A program made the position numbers and the translations under genes. A stretch of DNA of 64,000 nt from Thunnus maccoyii (Eukaryota; Chordata; Actinopteri; Scombriformes; Scombridae), in NCBI RefSeq assembly GCF_910596095.1, contig NC_056535.1:25638505-25702504 (forward strand), written 5' to 3'. Each line of letters starts with the position of its first letter. The stretch's first letter is position 1. The notes below the pieces were generated by a model. That model was not told the DNA's origin and made no database searches. It saw only the letters and a list, made by a program, of their open reading frames with translations. Below, piece by piece: positions 10,457 through 23,259 of this stretch.

Positions 10457-11793
10457 TAATGTCAGACAATATATCAGCTCATTTATCAATATAAATTTGG
10501 AGGGGTTTTTTTACAATATAAAAACCTGCATGGCACTTCAGGGTCTCTGTGGTTTTTTTTAATCTCTATACCACATCTGATATGCATAAAGAGCGGCTCA
10601 CACTGCTGGGAGCCTGAAAACAAATTCAAATAAAAATATCTTTGGGGAAACAGAACATCTACTAATTTGCCTTTTTTGTGGCAATGCGTAATTGCAATGA
10701 GCAATTAAGAATACATTTCACTGAAAAAAAAGACAGCACACTATCCATCACACCATCCAGATGCCCTATCAAGAGATTACTTGATAAGTTGCCCTGCCTA
10801 ATCTAGTTAACGTGGTAATTTTTCACATTTTAATGATTCATTTCCTCAACAAAGTCCAGTCTGTGGACACTCCCTCTTCTAAATGGGAAAGCCAGCCACA
10901 TTGATTGTATTGGAAAACGGATAGTTCCGCTTATTGTTCTTGCGAGTGTGTTTAGTTGGAAGCGGCTGATACTAGTTCTTAAAATACAACTTTTCATTTC
11001 TGTAATACTCAGTCATATGATGACTGTTAGTTATGTTTCATGCAAATACTGTTTACTTCTGTTCAATGTTTTCTAACCTGTAAGCATAATTATCTGAAGT
11101 ACCCTACACCCAGTACAGTAGTGATTTACACACTACACAAATCCTATGAATTTTCCTATCTGCATTTGCAGATAAACAAGAAATCCAATCCACAGGCTTT
11201 GCTGTTTAAGCTCAGAGTTCAATTCCAGCTGACAGATTCAAGGAGATTTTCTTAGCAACCTGTACTTTCGCCATTAACCACAGAATGTGAACCAGCAACC
11301 CTGGACATGTAGTAAATTGCATCAGATGCTATCATCAATCTCTATCTGTTGGCAACATGTCTTATATAAACTTACCAGAGCCAAGGAGCTGCAGTCTGCT
11401 GGATTGTGCTGTATCTCAGTCGCACAGGCCCCTTCAGAAAGTCTTGTGTGACAGGCCATGAAAGACCTGCTTGATAGACTATAGTGCCCATGGGATTTTC
11501 AATTTCTCCTGGATTTTTAAGTAAAACAAACAAACAAAAACAATTATTACAGGGTGGCTGGTGTTTTTGCCAGACTGTACTCAAGTTTAATTTTGGTGAT
11601 TAATTGATATTATGATTATTGGCACACAATATTTTTTTTCCATTTTGTATTGCTGATTTGTTTCACTTTGATTGCAACTGGTTCAAACATTTGTCAGAGT
11701 TCCTATATTCATAAATATCTAATACCAAAACTTTTTTTTTGTTCCTTGACTCATTCATAATGTATCAACACAGTGGAGAAAAGACATATGTGC

Positions 11794-11864
<71 letters not shown>

Positions 11865-12540
11865 CTTTGGGTGGGGTGGGGATGTTTGTGGCAGTCAGCC
11901 ATCTGCAGCATAAAGATGCTAAAATACTTTGAAATGCTACAAGAAATAAATATTTCTACATAAACTACAGGTTTGTTTTAATACATTTTGGTTATTGAAG
12001 GATGCTGACAAAATGCCTTAATAGTGGCAGGTCTGAAACAATATTTGGATGTTTTTCTCATCCCTCCTTTCTAGTTTTTAATTCATTTCTGCAGGCAAGA
12101 GATGAGCAAATTCCCACACATTGTCCTTTACTTTATTAGAGATACAACATTTCAGGCCTTAGCCAACATCTGCTCAGGTGAGGCCAATCAAGGACCATGA
12201 ACTATGAGTCAATCAGCCCCACAGTCTGTAATTATTCAGCCTATTAAAAGGCACCTTGACATTCCACAGTCTATAATGGACAGCAACTACATCAACTTAT
12301 ATACAAACATTGAACAATATAATTAAAGTTAAAATCAATTTATCCAAAATCATCTCTTCCATAAAGACCATAATTATAATATTAGGCTAATGGTAAATCT
12401 CAGGGTAATATTATCATAATTTCACTTATTTCATCCTATGCACCTGTCTACAAGAAACTGAAGGTGTGCAGAAGCCTTTACTGTCATAATTCATTTCTGT
12501 CAAATGGAAAGACTTATTGTGATAAGCTTACAAGCCTACT
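10457..12540. other. Gene-free stretch, 10.5-12.5 kb
   Basis: AT-rich. Holds a (GT)n microsatellite at 11799-11863 and, around 12120-12260, a piece with ACAACATTTCAGGCCTTAGCC that resembles the end of a widespread fish repeat (low confidence). No coding exon recognised. Confidence 0.4.
11799..11863. repeat. (GT)n microsatellite
   Basis: About 32 uninterrupted GT units, followed by a G-rich GGGTGGGGTGGGG tract. Z-DNA-prone sequence and a likely polymorphic marker. Confidence 0.95.
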
Positions 12541-12559
12541 TCATACCCACCTCAACCAT

Positions 12560-12950
12560 TTAGACCTACTTCAAAACTGTCTTTTATTCAAGGTTTTAGA
12601 AAAAGTCGTTTCCCCTTAAGTATCTACTTTTTTTTAATCAGTCTGACTATAAAGCCCTTCACAGCACCAAAACAGCTGCCCATAAACTCACTAATGATCT
12701 ACCACTGGCTGCCAGTGTTAAGGATTGCTCTATTTTAATCCCTCTTGATCTTAGTACTGCCTTTGATACAGCTGATCGTTCCATTTTACTTGACAAAAAA
12801 ATGGGTTGACACCGCAGGCACAGTGTTCATACACACTGTACCTCACTGGCAGGTCTTTGTCCCTCAACACATTTTTATCGTTTTCATTCCTCTTGTGCTG
12901 GGTGTTCACTAAGGTTTAATTCAAGGTCCTCTGCTGCTTTCGACAAATAA
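12560..12950 (+). mobile_element. Second degenerate LINE reverse-transcriptase fragment
   Basis: A broken translation shows a [21 protein letters not shown] block and a [20 protein letters not shown] block, the core palm motif of L2/Rex-type reverse transcriptases. Stops and frameshifts interrupt it, and the YADD region is absent or unrecognisable. It is a different copy or family from the element at 8.9 kb because the flanking sequence differs. Confidence 0.7.
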
Positions 12951-12957
12951 AATACAT

Positions 12958-13250
12958 TAGAGCTGAAATAATTAGTTGATTCAACAATTATTATTATAAT
13001 AAATTAGTCATTTAAATTATTTTTTAAACGAAAATGCAGAACATTCTTTGCCTTCAGCTTCGTCAATTTCCTGCTTTCCATTATCTTATTTCATATTAAA
13101 GTGAATATCTTTGGCTTTTGTATCATTGGTTTAACAAAACAAACTATTTGAAGATCGAAGCTTTGTAATGGCATTTTTCACCATTGCAAATAATCAGTAG
13201 TTGCAAAACATCTTTCTATAGCTTGATGCATAAAAAACAGAAATGCCATC
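12958..13250 (+). repeat. Interspersed teleost repeat, copy A
   Basis: Begins AGAGCTGAAATAATTAGTTGATT and continues through GAATATCTTTGGCTTTTG and CAAACTATTTGAAGATC. These match my memory of a very common fish repeat (AGAGCTGCAACGATTAGTCGATTAA-type). A copy in opposite orientation lies at 15385-15695. Confidence 0.6.
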
Positions 13251-14640
13251 AAAGTCAGATGTTAATTTAGCAGGTGCCTTGTAATTTAATAGTAAATGTG
13301 ATCAATTAAATAATTAATTTATTGTAGACTTGTCAATCTCCTGTTAACTTCTTCTGTAATCTCACTATCTACAAGACAGAACAACATATTTTTTTCACTG
13401 CAAGCTCAATACTGCAGATCCAAGTGTAAGTCACCGTTCTCTCAAGTAATCAATTATCAATCAAAGATCATGTGCTGAATTCTGAACTTTCCCTCTGAAC
13501 CAGACCAGATCAGACCAGATCAGATCAGACCAACACTCTTTTGGTCTATCCAAAAATATAAAAAACCCTTTTAAGTTTAGAGTTAAAGCACAGATAATTG
13601 TGCTATACAGAATGCCTTATAAATAGAAGGTCAACGCAGGAAACCAGTAGTCAATCCTAAGTTTTTTTTCTTTCTCCAGTTAATCATTTAGTATTGATTT
13701 TTGAGATATTGAGTTTGACACACTGGATTTTGATGAGAGATTTCAGTTGTTCAGTGTCAGAATAAAGCTGTTGAACTCAAGTACTCAAGTGACTGTGTGA
13801 ATTTCTCCAAGGTTCTCCTTGTGCTCGCTCTCAATGAAATGAGGCACAGTTCAGCAGTTACTACCTGCTCCACACTGTTATCCTGAGAGGATCAATATCT
13901 AATTCAGACTACACTGGCTTTCGCCAATAACCACCTTACAGACCGAATCACTTGTCCTAAAAATATGTCGCACCTCGGGTGCCTTTGTGTCGGTCTGGCC
14001 TAATGAGATGTCTGTATGACAACACCTACTTGTGTCAACATCATCACCTTCACCATGACTGCCGCCATCATCACCCTGCCTACAACACTCCAGTGTGGTG
14101 ATGTTACACTCACATATAATAATGGTTTCATCTCACTGTGGTTTAGCGAAACATAACTGGATATCATATGCATGTTTAAGTTTACTTGTGCTGGCATCAT
14201 GTTAGTCAAACAAAACTTAAAAGGATTTTAAACTCATGTTTACATATGCAAAATTCTGGATATACTCAATGAAAAACTGAATGTCCAAATCAAATGATCA
14301 TTTCTCAAACTGTCACAAACTGCATTGCAGAGAAGAGGCGATGTGGGGACATGATGAAGAATTACTTGAATGGTTTTTAAAACCTAAATTTAAATTTAAT
14401 TGAGTCTGTGACTGTGATGTCACCACAATCTAAATAATAAAACATTTGTTCAGTTTGGCTGTTGGATCTTCAAATTTACTGATGCAGATGAAAAAATATG
14501 TCAACATACGCCAATTTGGATGAAGGCCTGTTTTGTCTTAGAAAGCATTTTCTTTTTCAGTGTTTTTCTGCATTTTTCTGCAGTGTGTTCAGGACACACA
14601 TGGAGACTGGCGTAGAATCAGTTTTCATAGATTATCAATG
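13251..14640. other. Gene-free stretch, 13.3-14.6 kb
   Basis: AT-rich intergenic DNA with a short AGATC/AGACC tandem patch at about 13501-13530. No coding exon or recognised element. Confidence 0.35.
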
Positions 14641-14800
14641 GGAGTCAGTTTTATTTTTATAGCCCAAAATCACAAACTCATCTTAGGGGGATTTACAATC
14701 TATACAACACCCTTGATACCCTTACATCAGTTCAGTTAAAGAAATCATTGCCAATCATGTCAAATCCCCTCACCCTCTTGTATTGAAAGTTTGATAATGA
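14641..14800 (-). repeat. SINE-like repeat fragment
   Basis: TTTTATTTTTATAGCCCAAAATCACAAA followed by a TTTACAATCTATACAACACCCT-like segment matches the usual end of a percomorph SINE-like repeat (TTTATATAGCCCAATATCACAAAT-type). Diverged and partial. Confidence 0.5.
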
Positions 14801-15360
14801 GAGCCGAGACCAGTTTTTCCTACATGAAAACTAGAATTCTTGTTTCTGAGCACATGGGATACTAGAGTATATACAGGAAACAGCAGCCTAAGCATATATT
14901 AAAACTCTTTTGGGGTGCAAACACATTTCTGGATATATTTCAAGTCTTGTAGCCATAATACTTGACGTGCATATTAATGCACAACTTTGTTGTTCGTCTC
15001 AATGATACACGCAGTAATCACATGTGATGTTATGAGTAACACTGTAGTGATAACACTGTGTAATAAAAGTAAAAATAAAACTATTAGGGAACTATTATCA
15101 TTATTAAACAACAAATCAACATAAACAACATCCCTTTTTAAAGACTAGTGAAAACTGGAGCAAGTAAGCAGGAAAAGCATACAAATCTCACAGACAATGA
15201 GGTTTAAGTCCTGCTAAATAGTCTGCCAAACCAAAATGTTTAATTTGGCAATTTCACAAGTGGGTTGTCCAAGAGAAAGAGGCAGCATGGGGCCAGTGAC
15301 AAATGATGGTAATGTTGTATCAATTGTAGGAAGAACTGTGACAGAGCTGAAGAAAGAATC

Positions 15361-15390
15361 ATTTGACCTCATTTGACCTCATTTGACGTG
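15361..15390. promoter_or_regulatory. Direct repeat of nuclear-receptor half-sites (DR4)
   Basis: The 10-base unit ATTTGACCTC is repeated twice, followed by ATTTGACGTG. On the minus strand this reads AGGTCA, four bases, AGGTCA, a perfect DR4 (half-sites at 15364-15369 and 15374-15379). A third, imperfect half-site is at 15384-15389. DR4 is the spacing preferred by thyroid hormone receptor and LXR with RXR. It may equally be a chance short tandem repeat. Confidence 0.3.
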
Positions 15391-15695
15391 AATTGCAAGT
15401 TGTTTTCTCAATTAATCATTAAATCATTTCAGTAAATTGTGAAAAATGCCAATGGTGACGTCTTCAAATAGCTTGTTTTGTCTGATCAGCAACCAAAAAT
15501 CCAAAGACATTCAGTTTATTTGCAAGTATCACAGAGAAAAGCTTCAAATGATCACATTTGAGAGGCAAATACTTGGCATTTTTGCTAAACAGATGATTAA
15601 AACAATTATTCAATTATAAAAATAGTTGCCAGTTCATTTTCTGTCAATCAACGACAAAGCAATTTATCAGCTAATCGTTGCCGCTCTAATATAGA
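15385..15695 (-). repeat. Interspersed teleost repeat, copy B (inverted relative to copy A)
   Basis: Reads as the reverse complement of the 12.96-kb family: GACGTCTTCAAATAGCTTGTTTTGTC near 15456, ATCCAAAGACATTCAGTTTA near 15500, and AATCGTTGCCGCTCTAATA at the end. The two copies are about 2.1 kb apart in opposite orientation. Confidence 0.6.
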
Positions 15696-18600
15696 TAAAA
15701 TAGGTTAAATGTGTGGTGTCACCATTCACATCCATGTGATATTGGTGCATGTTTACATGAAAATCCTACCTAGGTGAAGCTTTAATGAATAATACACTGA
15801 CTTTACTGAGTTTTTCCTGCTCATAAAATCCCATCTGCATGTGTGCATACTAGCAAACATCTCATGATCTATTGGTCCCTTTAATGAACAACACATTAAC
15901 TTTCAGTACGCCGCGTAGTGGACCCATTTATTTTTTCAGTCCATAAACTACCTCATATATGATCCCAACAGTCATCCTTATTAAGCAAAGCCATTACTGT
16001 TGTACGCTTGTCAACGTTTGTGATTTGTAGAGAAACAACTTTCTTGAAGTAGTAGCAGAAGTATCAAGCAAGGAACATTTGTATTGTTTGTCCTGGACTC
16101 TGCAAAAAAATATGCAAGTTTTGCATCAGCACTGACATCTCACATCAGCACAAGACCTTTTAATTAAAGGGTTTTTGCTCCTAAAACAAAGCCATGAGAT
16201 AAAAGATTGCATTGTAGATGGCAGCACATTTATCACAAGGGTCTCAAATGCAATGTAGTTTTTTTCCACACTCATTTGTTGCAAAGATAACAGCAGTTTC
16301 ATAGTTTATACATTTTTAGGAAGGTTGGAGAGACTGTAATCGCCTCCAGTTTCCTCTCAAACCATCCAAAAAAGACATTTTAAAAGCATCAAAAAGGGCA
16401 TTTTTAACAAAAACATCCCTTATGTGGTAAGGTAATGCAGTTGAGGCAGAAGCACTTATTACAATCATCCCTGTGGATCTCTTCTTTTCAGTCAAACCAG
16501 TGAATTATTGACTCATGTTGACATGAGAGCGCAGGCCACCATCAGATCATCTTCAATCTGCTCCTGGTTTGAAATGCCAGAAGTACATCTTTTTTGTGTG
16601 TTGTAGAGTTGCATTACAAAGGAAGGCTGAATATACAGTATATACTCGCTGGTACTCTTGACATTTTTCTCTTTGTTCAAGAAATGATGGTATTATTGGT
16701 TTACATGAGTAGACAAGTGCAGGATACTCATGCCTTTGTTATCATATGTTCATGACTCATAGTGACACTCCTGAGAGTCTCTTCACCTTTTTTCAGAATG
16801 TCTCATTTGAATCAGATAAATGAAAAAAAAAAAAAAAAAGGATCCTTTAAACCTACTTCTATTCAAGCCACTTAAATGAACAGTGTTTATAAAAATAAAA
16901 AAAATAAATAATAAGAAGAGAAATTATCTACTAAAGACCACAACTATGTAAAAATTTTAAAAATAACTTCAAAAGAGAGGTTGGGACTTTTTGAGTGGAA
17001 TTCTGTACAGGCATTGTTCTTATGTTTGTTTGTTTTTGTTGGTCTTTATCTGTTGTCATGGAGTCCTAAAAGTGCTACGGATGAAATGACACCAGCTATG
17101 GATCCATCTCCAGGGCAACTGAGTAAACTTCCATCTGCTGATAAAGACCATGTGATATGTTTGAAAGCTGTCCAAAAAAGCTGGTAAGTAGACTTTGAGT
17201 TGGGATTGTTTACTATTTCCAATGTCAAAAATCAGCTTTCATGCTTGATTTTTGTTTTTGTTTGTGTTGTTGTTGTTGTTTTTGGAGTTAGCATCAAGTT
17301 GCTAACAGACAGACAGGCTACCACAGTTTATCTCACAAATTATTCTCAGTTTGTTTCTTTCTGCATGTGAACTGTTTATATTAATCTGACCTTTCAAAAT
17401 TGATTTGCGAGACCATAGACACTGAGGCAATGTGTGATACCTGTCATTGTTTTTAGAAACTGATAGTAGAGATTAGTTCTGGATTTAAAATGATCCTGTT
17501 TGTTGACAGATGTCAGATATTGAATGGATTTAAGGTCAGAGTGAATTTTTATTGCTGGAAGGAAACAATCCCCAGTATGGTATATCAGACAGAGAAAACA
17601 AAAAACATTCATATAACAAATGTGTAAAATCTGCATTTTTTTTTTTTTTTTTACAATGACCTTTTGTGTTCCAAGTTCAATCAAATCCAATTCTCTGGTG
17701 CACCTCATCTACCTGATCTCAGCAAGCTGTGAAAAGCTCGAGTCATCATCTAACACCAGCACCAGAAAGCCAGATCTTGACATTTAAATAAAAGATGATG
17801 CAATTCAAAAGAAGTGCCGGGCTTCATAGGAAATCTGATAACACAGAATAGCTTTTACCCCAATTTCATAAGGAGGTCCTCACTTGAAGGAAGCATTATT
17901 TTTATCTTCTGTGCTACATTGCCAGAAAATTAAATATTGATGGGGAGCTTTTCCCATATTTACATACAATGTATTTTTTTTCTGTAGGTGAGCCTTTTTC
18001 AAGGGCAGTGTTTTTATCATGGTGATTCACTAACCTCTCATTTAATTGTGCTGTTGAATTTCAAGTGTCTACTTCACTTTGGCACTCGAGCACTGAATGA
18101 AACAAGCAGAAATTATGTAAGGTAAGTTCCCTTTTGGATTTGTGCACCTCAGACATTTGAAAGTGAGACCATTGTCATGTAGCTTCATTGTCAAAAGACA
18201 GCAACTGATGAATATTTCATCCTTCCTGCCTACACACCTTTCCTGCCTGCATACAGATGTTCACTGCATTAAAACATTGTTTCATTCTGTGGTATTTCCT
18301 GTGTGAAGGGTTTGGCTAGTTCACCAGAACAAGTTAGTCATGAAGCTGTATTTGCTTGTCTCAAAAAATAACATCTGGATTTTAATTCATTGATCAAAAT
18401 CTAGAGAGCAGCTTTTGATTAAATGAATCCTGCTGATCTGATTTTGACAAAACTTTGGGGAATCTATTTCACTCCATAAGATGAGATAAATTGTATTGAT
18501 CTCAGACCACACAAGGAAATTAAAGCTTGTTTTGGCAGAGAATGCAACCTTAAATTTAGATTTATTGAAGTTGTAGTAGGTATTATTAGTGTTAGTATTT

Positions 18601-21600
18601 CCCAGCATGATTTATTGTATTTATATAGTTCAGGACAAGTATTTAATGAGGCTCCATAATCACAAGATACCAAAAAAAAAAGAAAAACCAGAGAATCCCA
18701 AAATATTCCCCATAGACTTAAAAACACACAGAATTGGTCTTAAAGTAATACACATTTTGACAAATGTGCAATAGGAAGATACTGCATGTACAATGACAAA
18801 ATGATGCATGAGAGAATCTGTAAAAAGCCTTAATTATGCACCAGGGGGAGACAATCCTTAAAGCTGGAGTGCTCGACTTTTGTCTCTTCCTTCTGGCAGT
18901 GAGAGTACTTACAAAAACACTGTTGACAAGTGCTTACATCATAGCCTTCGCCATATCCTACTCCATCACTACTGTTGCGACTGTAAAACAGCGGATAATT
19001 TGTTTTTAGCATCACACAACCCCTGTGAAATGACTCGTTTCACTATCAGAATTTGATCCATTCGGTCCGATAACATTTGGAAAGTCTAGGAAAGCCGCAC
19101 GATTAAATTATTTTATCTCCCTTCAAGTTAGCAGAGAACTAACCACTCGCATTCAATCAGCCAGTGCAAGAATGTCAAACCCGACAACAGCTTAAAAACT
19201 CTGGTATACTGTGAAATACAGAGAGATTTATCTAGTGGTGATAGGCTTAATCAGCATATATCTACATATATGTAAACAAAGATCAACAGCAGCAACATCT
19301 TTCGATTATGTTTATGAGGGTGTAATCCTATTAGGAAAACCTTAGGGTCAGATGTTGAGTGTATGCCCAATATATTCACCTTGTGCTTGTTAACGTCTAA
19401 AATATGAACAGTGACATTTACAGTGAACCAATTTGGTCAGTAGACCATAAAAAACTGTTTTTAAAATTCTACCTGATGTGTTGTGCCATCAACCAAAACC
19501 AAACAGCTCATATTTAAAAGAGTTCGGCTGCACAATTACTCAAGCAAACCTGATTGTTGTCCTAAAACATAACATAGTATTTTATGTTTTCATGTATGTA
19601 CATATTCATGATTAAATAAGCAACAGTCAACATTTTCCTTTTAATAGTTAAAGATTCAGTTTGTTCAGTTTTTCTGCTTTATCAGAACTGTTTGAACTGT
19701 TCTCAGAACAGAGAAGACACAAATTTGTTATGTAAAATAACTAAAACTATTCCGACTTTGGCAGAAACTTGTGTGCTCATGTAGGACACTATCATTTATA
19801 GTAAGAAGCTGATTGACTAAATAGGTTCTTTGAGTCTTTATATTTTGGTGATTGGGGTTGAATTATTATCAGTAGTAGTAATAGCATTCCAGTTCTGAAT
19901 GTAGAAACATTTTTTGGGTAACTTATAGACTCATACAGTATGTGCCAGCGTGCATGGTGGTGCATTCACTGTTCTCCTGCCCTGCGCTGCCATTCTGCTA
20001 CCTTATTCCCTGGAGGCCACCGTGGCATTATGAGGTATGAGAACAGCTCCTCTTAAGCCATTTGGCCTCCTACAAAAAGGTTGCCACAAATCCACCACAC
20101 ACAGGCTGGAGAAGCTGTGAAGCGTGCCAGGCTTTTATAAGAGGGTGGCATTTGTTGATGTCATTGCTTTTTTTTTGGCTGGACCGCAACAGTGGGGCCA
20201 GCCCTACAAACACGAATGTACGTGACTGACTGACTGACTGAGTGATGAAGTTACTGATCTGTGCAGCTCTTTGGTAATTTACTGCTGGCTCTAATGTCTC
20301 CATAGCATTTTGATATATAATATAATTCCTTTTGGAAGATCAATGTTGGCCTCACGGATGAAATCTAATAATTGTAGCTGCCACATTAGTTTGTCTGAGT
20401 TACTGGACAAAACAACAGCACTGCCTCTACGGCTCTATATGTACAGATACCGCCATATTTCAATGAATATAAATGTATTAAGGTGAACATATCAGTCTAT
20501 ATTAAATTTCGTTTTATTCTATTAAGCTACATAACAGTTTGGATTTTTATTATAGCTACATTACAGACTGAATAACATCATTTACTGCATCTCTCTGTCA
20601 GTGAGGTTATTTTTTTGTGAGAAAAAAAGTGTCAGTGGAGCTTTGAGTTGCAACAGTACAGTCGAGTAGTTGTGTTGAAGCTGAGCTGCATCTTCATACT
20701 GCATCTTCCCGTCCTCTGACATTTATACTACTGAGTCAAACTTGCCAAGTCCGAACTACCAAGTACACAAGTGTGAACTTGAAGTATGTGGTTTTGAGAA
20801 AGGCTCTATGTCAAATTGGCTTCAGTCAAAGCCTGTCCTGCATCCATTGTTTCAAATTAAAAGCCCTCTAGCATTTCATACATAGTCCAGCCATATACTA
20901 GGTTTTGACCTAGGCTTGCTTCCAAATAAATCCTCAGGCTATGAGCTGTTGTCCCATGCATCTTTTCTCTGATGAATATTGCATGGACTCCAACTTGACT
21001 GGCCAACCAGCTTCCAGTTCTTAACAAAATCACTGTGAAATGGTGGTGTAAATTATGCCCTAACTGCAGTGACACCAATTAATTATTCATTAGGAGCTTT
21101 TCAGGCAGTCCAGGCCTACATACCTTTCCTGACAAAGCCTCTGATGGCAAGGCAGAATTAGCATTCAGAGAAAGCTCTGTAAGGCAGAAATAAAGGATTG
21201 TATGTACCTGTCATGGAAACAGATGTATGAAATGCAAATGCAATTGTATTACAGGCTTCTTCACTTCCTCAGAACTTTGTTTACTCTGTTTGTCTCAACA
21301 TTACCATTTTTATTCTCTGAAAAATGTGAAATTATTATGATGGATGTGGCCGTGTTGCACATTACCAGTTGTTAGCTTAAGAGGACAAGCACACACACTG
21401 CTGAAGGAACCTTTACATACAGTTTGTATTGTTACAGTAGTGTGTTGAAGCATTCAGGGTTTCAATCAAATTATTATGCTGTCTGCTGCAGTAAAGGGTG
21501 CAAAGAGTGGGCTGTTAAAATAAAGTCCAATGAGGGAATTTGTTGTATATATCTAGATGGTTTTAAATCCAAAGAACTACACCCACATGTATAAGAAAAA

Positions 21601-22880
21601 GACAACCTTAAACAACTGTGTCATCCTTTCTAACTAGTCAACAAATTGTGTTTCAGACGGAGCCCAAGGAGCGCTTTGGCTGCATAATCCATTATTTTAC
21701 TCGGGCATACACAGCATTTTTTATGTGTCTCCACGGGAAAGAGGCTGCATCTTAAATTCCTCCACACACTTCAGTACATTAATGAGAGCGTGAGTGCTGA
21801 TGGTTTTTATTTGCAAGCGCGGACACTCTGGGTCCCTTGTGTTGTGGGACGGAGCCTTATTGAAAACCATGCATACCTGCGCCACACTCTGATGCCCTGT
21901 GTCTAACCATGTGAGTGGAAAGTACAGCTACTTTGCATGGAGCAATTCTAAGTCAATTTTCCCAACTTCCTCAAGCGGAAAATGAGCAGAGCGAAGATAA
22001 GATGCGAAAATGCATTGTCGACTGTGTAGTATATCTGCCTTATGATGGCATACAGTGAAAATCCTGTAGACTATCAGCAGGGAACCAACTAGCTTGAACC
22101 ACATTGCATAAATATTCTCTCATGATCTCTACGGTAATGTACCTGGCTCATCCAACCATTTCTGGCCCTGATTCTGTTTTGTTGTGCTTTCATTAGGTAT
22201 TAGTCCAATGTATACACTTTGGTCCTCAAGCTGACAAAGCGTTATAGTTATGAATTAATGGATAAATGGATTTACTAAACCCTGGATAAATTCTTGCGAC
22301 AGAGCCATGGCATTGCACAGACACTAATGGATGCAGTTGAAACCAACACCTAACTAGAATGAATGAGTCATTGACCCAAGCAGTCACGCAATGATGAGAT
22401 TTGAATTATAATAAGATAGAACAGTTTAAAACTGTACAGCTCTTGGATGGGCACTTCACTACTAAAATAGCTGCTGGGAAATGTAAAATGTGGCCATGCA
22501 GTACTGTATCTTTAAGAAAATTTGCATTTCTCAGATTTTTCTCCTTTTTTATGATGATTTTTTTATTGGTTTGTATCTTTAAAGAAAATGGAACATGCAG
22601 TAGCTTATCTCCTTCTTGTCTTCTATATGATAGATAGATAGATAGATGATAGGTGATATCAACTTGCAATGTTTGTTCACAATTTGTGCAGGAGGCTATC
22701 AATATGTTCAGACACATGGCATATATGGCAGAAATACAAATAAATATAAAGCATAAAAACAATAATACAAAGCAAAATTCCTTTAAGTATGAGTATCCTT
22801 AAAGAAATTGTTAAATCAAATTAATACTTGTGGCCCCAAGCAGGTTTGATCTGATCTTCATCAATGCAGCCCCTAGATTT
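15696..22880. other. Gene-free stretch, 15.7-22.9 kb
   Basis: No coding exon is supported; the short ORFs are random in composition. Small features: poly-A near 16823-16839, a TGAC tandem near 20221-20240 and (GATA)n near 22629-22648. The segment 21640-21930 has higher complexity and less repeat character than its surroundings and could be a conserved non-coding element, but that is a guess without alignment. Confidence 0.35.
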
Positions 22881-22904
22881 TAGTGCCATGCATTTTTCCT
22901 GCAG

Positions 22905-23176
22905 AACCTATAAGAGACACTAATTTCAAGAAAAGTAACTATTCCCACTTGGATAATGTAGTTTTATCAACTGGTTTAGCTGCTGTGAGACCAGCTATAG
23001 CCACAGCTGCTTTTGTGGTAGTGATAGCTCTAAATTGGTGCTATCATTCAGCAGCAAAACTTTTGGCAGCAAGGGAATTAAAACACCAACAATGGTTGAA
23101 AGAGTTTCACAAATTAGGTCTTTCACCTTTAGACATTCCCATACCATTGGCATACAAATCCCTGGCTTGCCATTAG
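22905..23176 (+). CDS. Unidentified exon-like ORF with a hydrophobic segment
   Basis: After a good acceptor (TTTTTCCTGCAG ending at 22904), an open frame of 90 codons runs to a TAG at 23174. It contains a hydrophobic helix (IATAAFVVVIALNWCYHSAA) followed by a charged amphipathic stretch (KLLAARELKHQQWLKEFHK) and GLSPLDIP. Composition is much more protein-like than the other short ORFs nearby. The frame stays open upstream to an ATG at 22883. No downstream donor or partner exon is evident, and an alternative frame stays open past the stop as if frameshifted. It could be a terminal exon, a processed pseudogene fragment or a mobile-element coding remnant. I recognise no family. Confidence 0.35.
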
Positions 23177-23259
23177 AGCAAACAGATAATGATCCAGATG
23201 AAACAATGCCATTTGACCATGCTAACTGCCAGCTGATATCTATTGTGATAAGTCTATAA

